Shown: in pieces, positions 48,357-57,926 of the stretch
Layout of the letters: every line of letters begins with the position of its first letter
How positions within the stretch are numbered: the stretch's first letter is position 1
Assembly: GCF_910578445.1 (NCBI RefSeq)
Contig: NZ_CAJTQC010000013.1
Coordinates: forward strand, 9,858-73,857
Source of the DNA: an uncultured Duncaniella sp.
GTDB taxonomy: Bacteria; Bacteroidota; Bacteroidia; Bacteroidales; Muribaculaceae
Length of the DNA stretch: 64,000 nt
Direction: 5' to 3'
Program-made: the position numbers and the translations under genes
The notes under the pieces: model-generated
Told to the model about the DNA's origin: nothing
What the model saw: only the letters and a program-made list of their open reading frames with translations
Databases searched by the model: none

Positions 48357-49307
48357 ATGGCTACAACTTTGGTTAACACCGATTTTCATTTCCCCGGACA
48401 GACTGCAGTCTATCACGGAAAAGTGCGTGACGTCTACACCATCAATGACGACCTTCTTGTCATGGTCGCAACCGACCGCATCTCAGCCTTCGACGTAATC
48501 CTCCCCAAAGGCATCCCCTACAAAGGACAGGCCCTCAACCAGATAGCAGCGTCATTCCTCGACGCTACCGCCGACATCGTCCCCAACTGGAAGATTGCCG
48601 TGCCCGACCCTATGGTCACCGTCGGCTACCGTTGCGAAGGACTCCGCCTCGAAATGATCATCCGTGGCTATCTCGCAGGCAGCGCATGGCGCGACTACAA
48701 GAACGGAATGCGTGAAATCTGTGGCGTGAAGCTCCCCGAAGGCATGGTAGAGAATCAGGCATTCCCCGAACCCATCATAACCCCCACAACCAAGGCCGAT
48801 GCAGGTCACGACGAGAACATCTCGCGTGAGGAAGCCATCGCTCAGGGAATCGTGACTGAAGAACAGTTCGACACAATGGCGGCCTACACCCGCGCCCTCT
48901 TCAAACGCGGTTCGGAAATGGCAGCTGAAAAGGGACTCATCCTTGTCGACACCAAATATGAATTCGGTCTGCGCGAAGGCAAAGTGATTCTTATCGACGA
49001 AATCCATACTCCCGACTCATCGCGCTACTTCTATGCCGAAGGCTACGAGGAACGTCTCGCCAAGGGCGAACCCCAGCGTCAGCTCTCAAAGGAATTCGTG
49101 CGCGAATGGCTTATGGCCAACGGCTTCATGGGCAAGGAAGGCCAACAGGTTCCTGAAATGACCGATGCCTTCTGCGAGGAGGTTTCCGAACGCTACATCG
49201 AGCTTTACGAGCATATCACAGGCAAGAAATTCGAAAAAGCTCCCGAAGCACATCTCGAAGACCGCATCGCCAAAAACGTGCTCGACTGCCTCACAAATCT
49301 CCAGTAA
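48357..49307 (+). CDS. purC: Phosphoribosylaminoimidazole-succinocarboxamide synthase
   Basis: 316 residues, the longer eukaryote/Bacteroidota-type SAICAR synthetase. HGKVRDVYTINDD, VATDRISAFDVILP (catalytic region), VGYRCEGLRLEMIIRGYLAG, PIITPTTKADAGHDENIS, LVDTKYEFGLREG and LIDEIHTPDSSRYF are all present. It joins aspartate to CAIR in step seven of purine synthesis. menG follows 36 bases later. Confidence 0.96.
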   Translation: MATTLVNTDFHFPGQTAVYHGKVRDVYTINDDLLVMVATDRISAFDVILPKGIPYKGQALNQIAASFLDATADIVPNWKIAVPDPMVTVGYRCEGLRLEMIIRGYLAGSAWRDYKNGMREICGVKLPEGMVENQAFPEPIITPTTKADAGHDENISREEAIAQGIVTEEQFDTMAAYTRALFKRGSEMAAEKGLILVDTKYEFGLREGKVILIDEIHTPDSSRYFYAEGYEERLAKGEPQRQLSKEFVREWLMANGFMGKEGQQVPEMTDAFCEEVSERYIELYEHITGKKFEKAPEAHLEDRIAKNVLDCLTNLQ

Positions 49308-49343
49308 GCCCACAGGCCAATTCTTTTTATAAAAAGCTGTTAA

Positions 49344-50081
49344 GTGCAAGTAGAAAAAATCAATCCCTACACCGACGATTCGCGCCACAAGACCGAACAG
49401 GTGCGCGAGATGTTCGACTCCATCGCCCCGGCCTATGATTTCATGAACCGGGCGATGACGTTCGGCATCGACCGCCTGTGGCGCAGACGCGCCGTGAGGA
49501 TGATGCGCGATGTCGCCCACCGTGATGTCCTTGACATCGCCACCGGGACAGGAGACCTCGCAATCATGATGGCAAAGGATATGGACGATGCCAGAATCAC
49601 CGGACTCGACCTCTCGGAAGGGATGATTGAAATCGGCCGCAGGAAAGTGGCTGAAAGCGGACTCGACAAGCGCATATCATTCCAGACCGGCGACTGCCTC
49701 GCACTGCCGTTTGCCGACAACTCGTTTGACTGCATAAGCTGTGCCTACGGTGTCAGAAACTTCGAAAATCTGGCGGCCGGCTACAAGGAGATGCAACGCG
49801 TCCTGCGTCCGGGAGGTCTGCTCGTCGTCATCGAACTGTCGACTCCTTCGTCAGCTCTCGTCAAGCCGTTCTACAATCTCTACACGCGCTATCTGATACC
49901 GGCTGTCGGGAGAATGGTGTCAAAAGACACCCGTGCCTACAGCTATCTGCCGGAATCCATCGCAGCTGTCCCACAGCGCGAACGTATGTGCCGGATTATG
50001 CGTGAGGCCGGACTGACCGACTGCCGTTATCTGCCCCTGACATTCGGGACGTGCACAATCTACACAGCTTCGACCAACTGA
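49344..50081 (+). CDS. ubiE: Demethylmenaquinone/ubiquinone methyltransferase
   Basis: 245 residues; the start is GTG 49344 (no closer ATG precedes the conserved core). SAM motif I VLDIATGTGDLAIMMAK, YGVRNFENLAAGYKEMQRVL and RPGGLLVVIELSTP match UbiE/MenG, with the N-terminal MFDSIAPAYDFMNRAMTFG. In an anaerobe of this group it methylates demethylmenaquinone to menaquinone. It is in the purC transcript. 44 bases lead to the next gene. Confidence 0.93.
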   Translation: MQVEKINPYTDDSRHKTEQVREMFDSIAPAYDFMNRAMTFGIDRLWRRRAVRMMRDVAHRDVLDIATGTGDLAIMMAKDMDDARITGLDLSEGMIEIGRRKVAESGLDKRISFQTGDCLALPFADNSFDCISCAYGVRNFENLAAGYKEMQRVLRPGGLLVVIELSTPSSALVKPFYNLYTRYLIPAVGRMVSKDTRAYSYLPESIAAVPQRERMCRIMREAGLTDCRYLPLTFGTCTIYTASTN

Positions 50082-50125
50082 CAACAATCCATTAAATTAC
50101 AAACCCTTATAAACTCAAAAGTCTT

Positions 50126-50467
50126 ATGTCAAACAACAACAATAATCCCAACGAAATAAAGATTGAACTTACACCCGATGTGGCTCGTGGAATCTACTCA
50201 AATCTTGCTGTGATTTCCCACGGTGCTAACGAATTTTTCATCGATTTCATCACCATGGCCCCCAACATGCCTCAGGCCAAGGTGCAGTCACGCATCATCA
50301 TGACTCCCGAAAACGCCAAGAACCTCCTCGGCGCTCTTATGGAGAATGTGAAGAAATATGAATCTACTTTCGGTGAAATCCGTCCGAAGCGCCCCGTAAA
50401 CATGGGTGGCAACAACGGCGGAAACGGCGAAATCCCCAACCCATTCATCATGGGTGGAAAAGCCTGA
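50126..50467 (+). CDS. DUF3467 family protein
   Basis: 113 residues. The conserved core is IKIELTPDVARGIYSNLAVI, SHGANEFFIDFI and RIIMTPENAKNLLGALMENV; the ends are Asn- and Gly-rich. Function is unknown; the family is small, soluble and widespread. It lies between ubiE and an inverted-repeat element. Confidence 0.88.
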   Translation: MSNNNNNPNEIKIELTPDVARGIYSNLAVISHGANEFFIDFITMAPNMPQAKVQSRIIMTPENAKNLLGALMENVKKYESTFGEIRPKRPVNMGGNNGGNGEIPNPFIMGGKA

Positions 50468-50488
50468 TTCATTTAACGTATAATCCAT

Positions 50489-50564
50489 AATTCATAATGC
50501 ATAATGCATAGGAGGCTCACGCGGAATCTCGCGTAAAGCGACCATGCATTATGCATTATGAATT
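50489..50564. repeat. Large nested inverted repeat between the DUF3467 gene and cysS
   Basis: 21-base perfect arms at 50489-50509 and 50544-50564, AT-rich and built of repeated CATAATG units, enclose a 34-base loop that itself holds ACGCG/CGCGT (50519-50523, 50530-50534). Not a simple terminator because no T-run follows. It resembles small palindromic repeats (MITE- or REP-like). Confidence 0.8.
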
Positions 50565-50579
50565 ATAAACAGGACAAAA

Positions 50580-52064
50580 ATGATTGACAACAATTTTACT
50601 ATCTACAACACACTGACCCGCACCAAACAGCTTTTCACCCCTATCCATGAGGGGAAAGTTGGAATGTATGTGTGCGGGCCGACCGTCTACGGCGACGGAC
50701 ATCTCGGACATGCGCGTCCGGCCATCACATTCGATGTCCTTTTCCGCTACCTCAGCCATCTTGGCTACAAGGTGCGCTATGTCCGCAATATCACCGATGT
50801 CGGTCATCTCGAACACGATGCCGACGACGGAGAGGACAAGATTGCCAAGAAAGCGCGTCTTGAACAGCTCGAACCGATGGAAGTGGTTCAGCACTATCTG
50901 ACCCGCTACCATAAGGCAATGGACGCTCTCAACGTGCTTCCCCCTTCAATCGAGCCACACGCTTCGGGTCATATCATCGAACAGATTGAATACATCAAGA
51001 AAATCCTCGACAGCGGATATGCCTACATTTCCGACGGTTCGGTCTATTTCGATGTCCCCAAATTCAACAAGGAGCACCCCTACGGCAAGCTCTCAGGCCG
51101 AAACATCGACGAACTTTACGCCAACACCCGCACACTCGACGGACAGGACCAGAAACGCCATCCGGCCGACTTCGCACTCTGGAAAAAGGCTGCGCCAGAA
51201 CACATCATGCACTGGCCGTCGCCTTGGAGCGAAGGATTCCCCGGCTGGCATCTCGAATGCTCGACAATGGGTGAGAAATATCTCGGCGAGACCTTCGACA
51301 TACACGGTGGCGGCATGGACCTCATGTTCCCCCACCACGAATGTGAGATAGCTCAGTCCGTTGCCCACAACGGCCACGACACCGTCCGCTACTGGATGCA
51401 CAACAACATGATTACCATCAACGGCAAGAAGATGGGCAAATCGCTCGGCAACTTCATCACCCTCGACGAATTTTTCAACGGGACTCACCCGCTGCTCGAA
51501 CAGGCCTATTCGCCGATGACAATCCGCTTCTTCATCCTGCAGGCTCATTACCGCGGGACTGTCGACTTCTCCAACGAAGCTCTCAAGGCATCTGAAAAAG
51601 CGCTCGGACGCATGCTCGAAGGCTATCGCAGACTTCAGGAACTTACGCCAGCCGACGAATCGACAATCGACGTCAGCAATATCCGCCGCAAATGCTACGA
51701 GGCTATGGACGACGACATGAACACTCCGATTGTCATCGCAAACCTCTTCGACGCGCTCCGCCTCGTCAATCAGGTGAAGGACGGACACGCAAAAGCCACA
51801 CAGGCCGACATCGACGAGCTTAAAGCCGTGTTCGACATTTTCCTTGTCGACATACTCGGAGTGCGCACTGAAATGGCCGGAAGCGGCGACAACGGTGAGG
51901 CACTGCGTCCGTTCGAGCAGGCAATGGACCTCCTGCTTGAAATGCGTGCAAAGGCAAAGGCCAACAAGGACTGGGCCACATCCGACCTGATTCGTGACCG
52001 CCTTGCAGCCATCGGATTTACGGTCAAGGACACAAAAGACGGTGCTGAGTGGAAACTAAGCTGA
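50580..52064 (+). CDS. cysS: Cysteine-tRNA ligase
   Basis: 494 residues. CGPTVYGDGHLGHARP carries the HIGH-type motif and a zinc ligand, GWHLECSTM near 223 another, MFPHHECEIAQS the remaining zinc ligands, and KKMGKSLGNF the KMSKS loop near 282. The ATG at 50580 is 16 bases after the inverted repeat. The stop overlaps the next gene by 16 bases. Confidence 0.97.
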   Translation: MIDNNFTIYNTLTRTKQLFTPIHEGKVGMYVCGPTVYGDGHLGHARPAITFDVLFRYLSHLGYKVRYVRNITDVGHLEHDADDGEDKIAKKARLEQLEPMEVVQHYLTRYHKAMDALNVLPPSIEPHASGHIIEQIEYIKKILDSGYAYISDGSVYFDVPKFNKEHPYGKLSGRNIDELYANTRTLDGQDQKRHPADFALWKKAAPEHIMHWPSPWSEGFPGWHLECSTMGEKYLGETFDIHGGGMDLMFPHHECEIAQSVAHNGHDTVRYWMHNNMITINGKKMGKSLGNFITLDEFFNGTHPLLEQAYSPMTIRFFILQAHYRGTVDFSNEALKASEKALGRMLEGYRRLQELTPADESTIDVSNIRRKCYEAMDDDMNTPIVIANLFDALRLVNQVKDGHAKATQADIDELKAVFDIFLVDILGVRTEMAGSGDNGEALRPFEQAMDLLLEMRAKAKANKDWATSDLIRDRLAAIGFTVKDTKDGAEWKLS

Positions 52065-53269
52065 TAGCCGGTTATCTCGACTGGGCCACAGAAATAATGC
52101 GCGGTTGGGGAGTAGGCGAAAGTCTGCTCCACTTCTGCGCAACTCTTTTGATTGCCGGCGGCGCTCTGCTGCTGGCGTGGCTGCTATATTTCGTCGTCAC
52201 TCGATATGTCATTCCGGGTGTGCTGAAACTTGTCAGCATAACCGATGCCAAGTGGGACGACATTCTGTTCAACGAACGTCTGCTCAGGGTAGTGGCCGAA
52301 CTCGCCTGTGTGCTGCTCATGCAGGCGACCATCCCCGACGGACTGGCCTACTATCCGACATTGCAGAGCCTCGCCGTGCTTACATTCAGGATACTGATAG
52401 TCTGCGTCGCAGTCCATCTCATCAACCGCTTCCTGCTTGCGGTCTATGAACTGATTGAGAAATCTTCGTCGGGACGGGCATCATCGCTTAAGGGCATACG
52501 CCAGATGCTTCAGGTAATATCGGTGTCAATCGGTGTCATCATCATCATCTCGATTCTCGCCAATAAGAATCCGCTGACTGTCATCACCGGCTTGGGTGCT
52601 GCCGCCACGGTGCTGATGTTGGTGTTCAAAGACTCGATTATGGGTGTTGTGGCCGGCGTGCAGCTGACACTGAACGATATGCTACGCCCCGGCGACTGGA
52701 TTACAGTCCCGGCCCGCAACATAAACGGCACAGTGCTTGAAGTGGGACTTACGACAGTCAAAGTCCAGAATTTCGACATGACGATTGTCACGATCCCGCC
52801 CTATGCGCTCGTAAGCGAATCATTCCAGAACTGGCGTGGAATGACCGATTCACGCGGCCGACGCATCAACCGGGCAGTGACCATAGATGTCAATAGTGTC
52901 AGATTCTGCGACGAAGAGACCTTGCGTGAGCTTAAAAAAGAAGAATGGTGGGGTCAGCTCGACCACTCATGTCCTCACGTCAACCTGACGCTGTTCAGAA
53001 AATATCTCGAACACTATATCTCTACGCTTCCCGAAATGAAGACCGACGACAACATGGTCTTCATGGTGCGCGAACTCGCTCCGACATCTGAGGGAATACC
53101 TCTCGAACTGTATTTCTTCACCTCGCTCACTTCATGGAAGCCTTATGAACATTTTCAGGCTCAGGTCATAGACCATGTGCTTGCATCGGTCCACCGTTTC
53201 GGACTCCGAATTTATCAGGCTCCGTCAGGACGCGACGTCGCGATGCTCGCTACTGCAAGAAACAACTAA
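52049..53269 (+). CDS. MscS family mechanosensitive channel (YbdG-like)
   Basis: 406 residues from GTG 52049, which overlaps cysS by 16 bases. Four or five membrane helices in the first 200 residues, then the pore helix (NPLTVITGLGAAATVLMLVF) and the beta domain VVAGVQLTLNDMLRPGDWI. Then WITVPARNINGTVLEVGLTT and the C-terminal alpha/beta domain (AVTIDVNSVRF). Channels of this type release solutes on hypo-osmotic shock. Strong terminator follows. Confidence 0.88.
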   Translation: METKLIAGYLDWATEIMRGWGVGESLLHFCATLLIAGGALLLAWLLYFVVTRYVIPGVLKLVSITDAKWDDILFNERLLRVVAELACVLLMQATIPDGLAYYPTLQSLAVLTFRILIVCVAVHLINRFLLAVYELIEKSSSGRASSLKGIRQMLQVISVSIGVIIIISILANKNPLTVITGLGAAATVLMLVFKDSIMGVVAGVQLTLNDMLRPGDWITVPARNINGTVLEVGLTTVKVQNFDMTIVTIPPYALVSESFQNWRGMTDSRGRRINRAVTIDVNSVRFCDEETLRELKKEEWWGQLDHSCPHVNLTLFRKYLEHYISTLPEMKTDDNMVFMVRELAPTSEGIPLELYFFTSLTSWKPYEHFQAQVIDHVLASVHRFGLRIYQAPSGRDVAMLATARNN

Positions 53270-53277
53270 AAAATAAA

Positions 53278-53306
53278 CGAGAAGATGATATCACATCGTC
53301 TTCTCG
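53278..53306 (+). terminator. Terminator after the MscS gene
   Basis: 11-bp stem 53278-53288 with 53296-53306 including a G-U. No T-run beyond CTTAG, so moderate. Confidence 0.65.
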
Positions 53307-53594
53307 CTTAGATAATAAACCAATCATTATCACATTTCTTGCAATGGAAAAAGTAATTTTGCTATGTACTTATAAAACGTGTCACGTCTAAAAAGGTTCA
53401 ATGCAGAATGAAAAATTTTTATTTTATTCCAATATTTTTGTCAACTCTCCGAAAATAGCTAACTTAGCAATCAGAATTAAATTCAGGAGAAATTGTAATT
53501 AACAAATTTTACGCGAGCCGTGCACATCTGTTGCCCGCTCGGGGTGTTAAATTTGCAATGTTAATGATTGAAATATAAACTACACAGAATATCT
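53307..53594. other. Intergenic region before recA
   Basis: About 290 AT-rich bases with no ORF. The recA -7 element TAAATTTG is at 53548-53555. Another match to the consensus (TAATTTTG, 53354-53361) could start a leader RNA of unknown use. No SOS-box palindrome was recognised. Confidence 0.45.
53548..53555 (+). promoter_or_regulatory. -7 element of recA
   Basis: TAAATTTG, 40 bases before ATG 53595. -33 box poorly spaced. Confidence 0.5.
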
Positions 53595-54800
53595 ATGGCA
53601 AAAAAGGAAACAACCATAAAGGCTTCTAAGGAGAAGGAAACCGATCCCGCAAAAGCCAAACTCAACGCTCTCGCACAGGCTCTCGGCAACATCGAGAAGA
53701 ATTTCGGACGTGGAGCCATCATGAAGCTCGGCGACGAAAATATCGAAAACGTCGAAGTCATCCCGACCGGCTCGATCGGTCTCAACCACGCCCTCGGTGT
53801 AGGCGGTTATCCGCGCGGACGTATAATCGAGATTTACGGTCCGGAATCATCCGGTAAGACCACCCTTGCAATCCACGCTATCGCCGAAGCACAGAAGGCC
53901 GGAGGAATCGCCGCCATCATCGACGCGGAGCATGCTTTTGACCGCTTCTATGCCGAAAAGCTCGGAGTCGATGTCAATAACCTCCTCATGGCGCAGCCCG
54001 ACAACGGCGAGCAGGCACTTGAGATAGCCGAACAGCTCATACGTTCATCGGCAATCGACATCCTTGTTGTCGACTCAGTGGCCGCACTTACCCCGAAAAG
54101 CGAAATTGACGGCGACATGGGCGACAAGAATGTAGGCGTTCAGGCACGACTCATGTCTCAGGCCATGCGTAAGCTCACCGGCACTATTTCGCGCACCAAC
54201 ACGACCTGTATCTTCATCAACCAGCTTCGAGAGAAAATCGGTGTGATGTTCGGCCCGTCGGAAACCACTACCGGTGGCAACGCCCTCAAATTCTATGCCT
54301 CTGTGCGTATCGACATCCGCCCGAGTACAGCCATAAAGGACGGTGACGACGTGCTTGGCAAACTTACGAAAGTCAAGGTTGTCAAAAACAAGGTCGCACC
54401 TCCCTTCAAGCGTGCTGAATTCGACATCATGTTCGGTGAAGGCATCTCGCGAAGCGGTGAAATCATCGACCTCGGCGTGGAACTCGGTATCATCAAGAAG
54501 AGCGGTTCGTGGTTCTCATACAACGATTCGAAAATCGCACAGGGACGCGACGCCGCAAAGCGCGTGATTCAGGACAATCCCGAACTCGCCGACGAACTTG
54601 AAGGCCTCATCATGGATGCATTAAAGAATCAGGACAACCGCTCCGGCAAGAAAGAAGCTCCAAAGAAAAAAGACAAGGAAACTTCTGCATCTGCCGACGA
54701 TAGCGACGAACCGACAGCAGCCGACCTGAAAGCCGTCGACGATACTCTCTTTGACGACGAGGATCTTCCCGACGACTTCTCAATAGAAGAAGACATCTGA
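53595..54800 (+). CDS. recA: Recombinase A
   Basis: 401 residues from ATG 53595 (an in-frame TTG further upstream at 53568 has nothing to recommend it). Walker A GPESSGKT at 82-89, DAEHAFDRFYAEKLGV, Walker B ILVVDSVAALTPKSEIDG, loop L1/L2 region MGDKNVGVQARLMSQAM and INQLREKIGVMFG. After the core the tail is Lys-rich and then Asp/Glu-rich (DDTLFDDEDLPDDFSIEEDI), longer than in E. coli. It pairs homologous strands and triggers SOS co-proteolysis. A complex terminator follows. Confidence 0.97.
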   Translation: MAKKETTIKASKEKETDPAKAKLNALAQALGNIEKNFGRGAIMKLGDENIENVEVIPTGSIGLNHALGVGGYPRGRIIEIYGPESSGKTTLAIHAIAEAQKAGGIAAIIDAEHAFDRFYAEKLGVDVNNLLMAQPDNGEQALEIAEQLIRSSAIDILVVDSVAALTPKSEIDGDMGDKNVGVQARLMSQAMRKLTGTISRTNTTCIFINQLREKIGVMFGPSETTTGGNALKFYASVRIDIRPSTAIKDGDDVLGKLTKVKVVKNKVAPPFKRAEFDIMFGEGISRSGEIIDLGVELGIIKKSGSWFSYNDSKIAQGRDAAKRVIQDNPELADELEGLIMDALKNQDNRSGKKEAPKKKDKETSASADDSDEPTAADLKAVDDTLFDDEDLPDDFSIEEDI

Positions 54801-54827
54801 TTGTCTCAATAAAGGCAAGACACAAAA

Positions 54828-54920
54828 CGCGCCCGATAAAATCAGCCGTAAAAAAAACGGTTGATTTTATTTTAAATAATAAAAGAATATCAAACGGTTG
54901 ATTTTATCGGGCGCGCTTTT
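54828..54920. terminator. Convergent terminator with duplicated 3' arm
   Basis: Arm 54828-54849 pairs with 54894-54915 (22 bp, one G-U) and a shorter partial copy of the same 3' arm sits at 54857-54870, so two mutually exclusive stems can form. TTTT and a later T-run follow the outer arm. recA and the DUF2851 gene converge here. Confidence 0.8.
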
Positions 54921-54939
54921 ATTTTTTCATGTCCTCCTG

Positions 54940-56220
54940 TCAGCGCCGGGCTTTCATGGCCAGCAACCTATGGCCCAGACGGCAATAGAGACATTTGCGG
55001 GTCTGGCAGTAATTGCGCCGCAGGTGTATCAGCGCCTGAGAAGTAAACGCGTCCTTACACGGAATACCTGCGTTCAGAAACAATGTCACTATCGAATTAT
55101 TCTCCGAGGGAATCTCATGCAGAAGCTCTACCGCGCGGGCGCAGAGCGCCTCATCACCATGCCTCATACCATAGGCCATCATCATCGGGACGGCTACGTT
55201 GATGAGAAGTATGTCCACCGAACTCCGGCTTAGACATTCATATGTGCGCTCACTTCCCGGACCGAAAGTAAAATGAGTTGCCCAGTATCCCGTCAGAGGC
55301 TCGTTGAACACCGCCCGCAGCCCCTCAAGTCCGTCGGCCTTTATAATCCTGCTGACAAGCCGTGAGTCATTTGCGATAAGCCGTGCAAGGAGAGCGATGC
55401 GGCGGTGAGGGAAATTGTGGGGACGCATCCGCGCCATCTTCCACCCTAACGGCTGCAAGGGTTTCAGGGAAAATTTATGTGCGAAAAAACGGTGCTCTTT
55501 ATGTAGCATCTCCACATAAGGGTCGGCCATCGGGGCTTTCTCAAGAAAACCTCCCTGACCGAACATAAGCGCCTCAATAGCCACATCCGAATCGCTGTGC
55601 TTGCGGAGGAAATGTAAGGGCAACGACATTGCCAGACGCTCCATTGGCTCTGAATTGGTGCTGAAACCGAGCGCGCGAGCAAGAATCACATAACACGTCT
55701 GCTCCCAGTCCCCCGAATACTGCTTCATCAGGCTCTCTATATGGTCAACCTTGGAATAGATACGCTCATAGGCAAGCGACGTAATCCAGTCGGCGAGATG
55801 AAGGGAAGGGAGTGTCCTTATCTCACGGGCACACGGCAGATCGATGTCCGCACGGTCGACAAGCTCATGGTAACGCCTGTGGAATTCCGGCGAACAGTTC
55901 ATGCGCATCTGAGGAATCACCTCTCCGTTCGACCGGCATATCTGAGCGTCGTCACGGTCAACGACATGAAGCACCACCGAATCATAAGCCTTGTCGCCGT
56001 CGTGACGGTGGCGATGCCAGTCACTCGCCCGGACATGGACTTCGACATCTCCGGCCCAGAGATGGTCGCCTATTTTCACTTTTGCATTGAAAAAGTCAGG
56101 CCCCGCATCGGTGTTCAGCCGACCGGGGTCTATGATTGACAGTCTGCGACCGTCCACAGTGACAAGATCGGTCTGCACCAGCAGCCGATGCTGCCACACG
56201 TATTGCATCAGTCGCTCCAT
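54940..56220 (-). CDS. DUF2851 family protein
   Basis: 426 residues. The family start ERLMQYVWQHRLL, PGRLNTDAGPDFFNAKVKIG, WAGDVEVHVRASDWHRHRHD and the C-terminal CKYCRLG-like motif (KCLYCRLGHRLL) are present. DUF2851 is a Bacteroidota-centred family; function is not known. Metal-binding Asp/His residues suggest a nuclease-like fold, as inference only. It follows ribH by 50 bases. Confidence 0.88.
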   Translation of the reverse strand: MERLMQYVWQHRLLVQTDLVTVDGRRLSIIDPGRLNTDAGPDFFNAKVKIGDHLWAGDVEVHVRASDWHRHRHDGDKAYDSVVLHVVDRDDAQICRSNGEVIPQMRMNCSPEFHRRYHELVDRADIDLPCAREIRTLPSLHLADWITSLAYERIYSKVDHIESLMKQYSGDWEQTCYVILARALGFSTNSEPMERLAMSLPLHFLRKHSDSDVAIEALMFGQGGFLEKAPMADPYVEMLHKEHRFFAHKFSLKPLQPLGWKMARMRPHNFPHRRIALLARLIANDSRLVSRIIKADGLEGLRAVFNEPLTGYWATHFTFGPGSERTYECLSRSSVDILLINVAVPMMMAYGMRHGDEALCARAVELLHEIPSENNSIVTLFLNAGIPCKDAFTSQALIHLRRNYCQTRKCLYCRLGHRLLAMKARR

Positions 56221-56270
56221 GGAGAGAGTGGGTTAAGCGTTTGAAATCGAGGAGAAAGAAACCGAGCTGC

Positions 56271-56750
56271 TTAAAGTTCGTCGACTGCGCGGTTGAGCGC
56301 CACCATCTTGAGAGCCGTTTCAGCCGCCTCAGTACCCTTATTTCCGAGAGCACCGCCGGCACGGTCAAGAGCCTGCTGCTCCTCGTTGACAGTCAGCACA
56401 CCGAAAATAACCGGGATGTCGCAATCAGCATTCAGAGAAGTCATGCCCTGTGTGACACTCTGACACACATAGTCAAAATGAGGAGTATCCCCCTTGATGA
56501 CACATCCGATTATAATGACTGCGTCAAAATTTCCGGTTTCGATAAGTTTTGATGCGGCAAACGTAAGCTCTACGGCTCCGGGCACGCTTACGACAGCGAT
56601 ATCCTCATCCTTAAGACCGTTTGACTTAAGGAGCGAGACAGCTCCGTCGCGTAGCGCAGAGGTGATATGACCGTTCCATTCAGCCACGGCTATCGCTATT
56701 CTTACATCTTCAAGTTTCGGGAGAGCGCTTTGGGGTGTGAACTGTGACAT
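56271..56750 (-). CDS. ribH: 6,7-dimethyl-8-ribityllumazine synthase
   Basis: 159 residues. VAEWNGHITSALRDGA, VSVPGAVELTFAASKL, VIIIGCVIKGDTPHFDYVC with the active-site His, and PVIFGVLTVNEEQQALDRAG are diagnostic. It condenses 3,4-dihydroxybutanone phosphate with the pyrimidine to give lumazine for riboflavin. No FMN riboswitch was seen upstream, only a hairpin. Confidence 0.96.
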   Translation of the reverse strand: MSQFTPQSALPKLEDVRIAIAVAEWNGHITSALRDGAVSLLKSNGLKDEDIAVVSVPGAVELTFAASKLIETGNFDAVIIIGCVIKGDTPHFDYVCQSVTQGMTSLNADCDIPVIFGVLTVNEEQQALDRAGGALGNKGTEAAETALKMVALNRAVDEL

Positions 56751-56790
56751 TGTTTATTTATCAGGGTTGATTTAAATTGATTATTCAGTC

Positions 56791-56834
56791 TGCCATTCAT
56801 CAACACGAGCTTACCTACCCGCAGATGGATGGCA
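56791..56834. other. Hairpin between the TPR gene and ribH
   Basis: Arms 56791-56801 and 56824-56834 pair over 11 bases with one G-U on the plus strand (a mismatch on the coding strand). Terminator or leader structure; unclear. Confidence 0.35.
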
Positions 56835-56851
56835 ATGATATTTATACTTAA

Positions 56852-57868
56852 TTACTTCGGGAACACCTTATGCCACAGCCCGAGAATATCGAGAGAAGAA
56901 CTTCGGGCATTGAACAGGATATCGACAATCTGACGGTGTTCATCAGTCGCATTTATCTTAGTAGCCTTGTGGAGCATGGTGTTGAGCAGATGGATGCCTT
57001 TTTCCTTCATAGCATTGACGCGCAGCATCGCCTCGCCGAGCGAGATTGAAAGCTGGAGCTGCTTCAGAGTGAATTCAGGCTCTATTTTTGTGAGATATTT
57101 CAATGCCCTGCTGTAATACTGCATTGCCTCTCTGTGGCGTCCCATCTGCGCAAGGGTATCACCCTCCGATTTAATTGAGTCGACGAGTCGTCCTGTTGCC
57201 TCGCTGACCCCGGAATTGACAAGCTGGAGATAGGTGGATGTCGCCACCTGATAGTGGGCAAGCAGTTCAGCCTGCTTCACGCGGTTGCGATAGGTGGCGG
57301 TAGTGGCGTTCAGAGCCATGACATGGGGAGTGGCATAGCGCTCCGGATTCGTCTTGGCCAGACGCTCGTAAATCTTCAGAGCCTTCGAAAGCTCGCGCTC
57401 GGCCTGCTTGTATTCCTTGCGCTGCGTATGGAGAAAAGCGATGTCATAGAGCAGAGCGCCGAGTATCTGCAAGAAAGGTTCGTCTTTCCTCTTTGCCTCC
57501 TGCGACAGCAGGGTCAGCGTCGACGCAGCCGACGACATGGCCGAATCCATGTCATCTTTTTCGATAAACAGAGCCGTCAGAATCTGCATCAATGCGGCAT
57601 GTATGTCGAGCAGATGACGGTCGTTCTCGCCCGAACGGGTAATCAGAGCGTCTATTTCCTCAAGCCCCCGTATCGCACGGTCGATTTCACCGCTCCCCAC
57701 CATCTCAATCGCGGTGGAACGCAGAAAATCGTAGGCTGTATCGAATTCAACCTCACCTATGGCATGACGCAGTTCCGACATCGAGCGGTTGCGCCTTATG
57801 AGCGCACGCAGTGAAGAAATATCGGTTGTCGGTTTGGCAAAAACGTCTTCAAGAGAAATAGCTTTCAT
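56852..57868 (-). CDS. TPR-repeat protein of unknown function
   Basis: 338 residues, all-helical. TPR-like repeats are seen at about 140-175 (LYDIAFLHTQRKEYKQAE, LSKALKIYERLA) and 230-255 (EGDTLAQMGRHREAMQYYSRAL). No signal peptide. It precedes ribH and the DUF2851 gene on the same strand, 101 bases apart. Role unknown. Confidence 0.75.
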   Translation of the reverse strand: MKAISLEDVFAKPTTDISSLRALIRRNRSMSELRHAIGEVEFDTAYDFLRSTAIEMVGSGEIDRAIRGLEEIDALITRSGENDRHLLDIHAALMQILTALFIEKDDMDSAMSSAASTLTLLSQEAKRKDEPFLQILGALLYDIAFLHTQRKEYKQAERELSKALKIYERLAKTNPERYATPHVMALNATTATYRNRVKQAELLAHYQVATSTYLQLVNSGVSEATGRLVDSIKSEGDTLAQMGRHREAMQYYSRALKYLTKIEPEFTLKQLQLSISLGEAMLRVNAMKEKGIHLLNTMLHKATKINATDEHRQIVDILFNARSSSLDILGLWHKVFPK

Positions 57869-57926
57869 CTTTTTTCTTTAATGCAGAAATGTGGTCTGTT
57901 TTTAATCGCTTATCGGTTTAGTGGCT

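Noticed and set aside
53568..53594. TTG start for recA
   Set aside because: The added residues do not belong to the RecA N-terminus; ATG 53595 (MAKKE) does.
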